DNA of 64,000 nucleotides from Acidimicrobiia bacterium (lineage in GTDB: Bacteria > Actinomycetota > Acidimicrobiia > Acidimicrobiales > Aldehydirespiratoraceae), in the NCBI GenBank assembly GCA_022820805.1, contig JAJEEV010000027.1, positions 62,001 through 126,000 of the forward strand, written 5' to 3'. Below, in pieces: positions 63,584-64,000 of this stretch. A program made the translations under genes and the position numbers. Numbering within the stretch: the first letter of the stretch is position 1; each line of letters begins with the position of its first letter. The notes beneath the pieces were generated by a model. The model was not told the origin of the DNA and ran no database searches. It worked only from the letters and a program-made list of their open reading frames with translations.

Positions 63584-64000
63584 CTATCCGGCCTCGGCCC
63601 GGCCGTCCGATACCAGCAGGTCCACCTCCGAACCCACCTCCAGCTCGTAGACGCCGTCCTCCACGTCGAGACCGACCACCAGGCCCGGCGGGACGATCGC
63701 GTCGTTGACGAGCGTCTCCCCGGAAGGGACGAGGCCGAGACCTTCGAGTTCGCCGGTGGCCTCCTGAAGGGTCATGCCGTACAGGAATCGCAGGTCCGAC
63801 ACCAGTATCAACGGCTCGCCCAGCGACACGAACAGGCCCAGGGTGGCGCCGTCGCCCAGGCTGGCACCGGCAGCGGGCTCGGTGCGCACCACCTCCCCGC
63901 GGCGTGTGCCCGGCTCGCGCACCAGTATCTCGTCGACCTGCCAGCCCAGATCGACCGCAACCGACGCCGCGGCCGCTCGGGTCTGACCCTTCAGTTCAGG
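63584..64000 (-). CDS. PASTA-domain protein, C-terminal part (5' end beyond the window)
   Basis: The frame is open from the window edge (64000) to the stop at 63584, about 138 codons. It contains two PASTA-like repeats of ~65 residues: [55 protein letters not shown], and [25 protein letters not shown] ... [15 protein letters not shown] repeats occur at the ends of PknB-type Ser/Thr kinases and penicillin-binding proteins and bind peptidoglycan. Which of these lies upstream cannot be seen. It may be cotranscribed with gatCAB, 21 bases away. Confidence 0.8.
   Translation of the reverse strand, partial: PELKGQTRAAAASVAVDLGWQVDEILVREPGTRRGEVVRTEPAAGASLGDGATLGLFVSLGEPLILVSDLRFLYGMTLQEATGELEGLGLVPSGETLVNDAIVPPGLVVGLDVEDGVYELEVGSEVDLLVSDGRAEAG

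Overview
The window is high-GC, gene-dense bacterial chromosome with short intergenic gaps, many GTG starts and many stop/start overlaps. Gene content (a WhiB-type iron-sulfur protein, a PASTA-domain protein next to gatCAB, SLH-domain surface proteins, a mycothiol-type maleylpyruvate isomerase relative, abundant CoA and SDR enzymes) points to an actinobacterium. The mix of short-chain dehydrogenases, CoA-transferases, amidohydrolases and SLH/LRR surface proteins would fit class Acidimicrobiia, but that placement is inference. No rRNA, tRNA, CRISPR array, transposase or integrase was recognised. No gene-free stretch exceeds 300 bases; bases 1-185 hold no convincing gene.

The most notable content is two genes interrupted by an in-frame TGA that reads as selenocysteine. 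A UGSC-family protein (1245-1763) has the U-G-S-C motif. A peroxiredoxin (46603-47073, minus) has the TGA exactly at the peroxidatic-cysteine position. Each TGA is followed by a hairpin fitting the bacterial SECIS model. A conventional gene call would truncate both.

Layout. 0.2-7.2 kb: UGSC operon, 2-hydroxyacid dehydrogenase, amidohydrolase, ACT-domain protein, fatty acid desaturase, SulP transporter. 7.3-14.8 kb: a minus-strand run with a DNA glycosylase, malate and isocitrate dehydrogenases, a heterodimeric ABC exporter and an acyltransferase. 14.9-16.6 kb: an SDR and an enoyl-CoA hydratase. 16.6-20.5 kb: an island that looks less GC-rich, with an AbiE-like two-gene module (nuclease-like/winged-helix protein plus nucleotidyltransferase), an SLH protein and an unrecognised protein. 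20.6-25.9 kb: methylmalonyl-CoA mutase small subunit, acyl-CoA dehydrogenase, amidohydrolase. 26.0-27.8 kb: a Schlafen/AlbA_2-type ATP-binding protein. 27.9-38.6 kb: a catabolic block (acyl-CoA synthetase, SDR, MmgE/PrpD, Rieske oxygenase, aminotransferase, FAD/GcvT demethylase-like enzyme, sulfotransferase, alcohol dehydrogenase). 38.7-41.4 kb: LRR-SLH surface protein and WhiB protein.

41.6-47.1 kb: a CoA-transferase, then the lower protocatechuate 4,5-cleavage (or gallate) pathway as two convergent operons. GalD-LigI lie on the plus strand; selenoperoxiredoxin-LigJ-LigK lie on the minus strand. Together they would take 2-pyrone-4,6-dicarboxylate to pyruvate and oxaloacetate, but no ring-cleavage dioxygenase is present. 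47.2-52.9 kb: FAD-linked oxidase, aldehyde dehydrogenase, thiolase, a lipoprotein. 52.9-56.5 kb: ilvBNC with a complete attenuator (promoter, leaderless Val-rich leader peptide, terminator-like hairpin). 56.5-64.0 kb: SGNH acyltransferase, MATE transporter, gatCAB, and the end of a PASTA protein running off the window.
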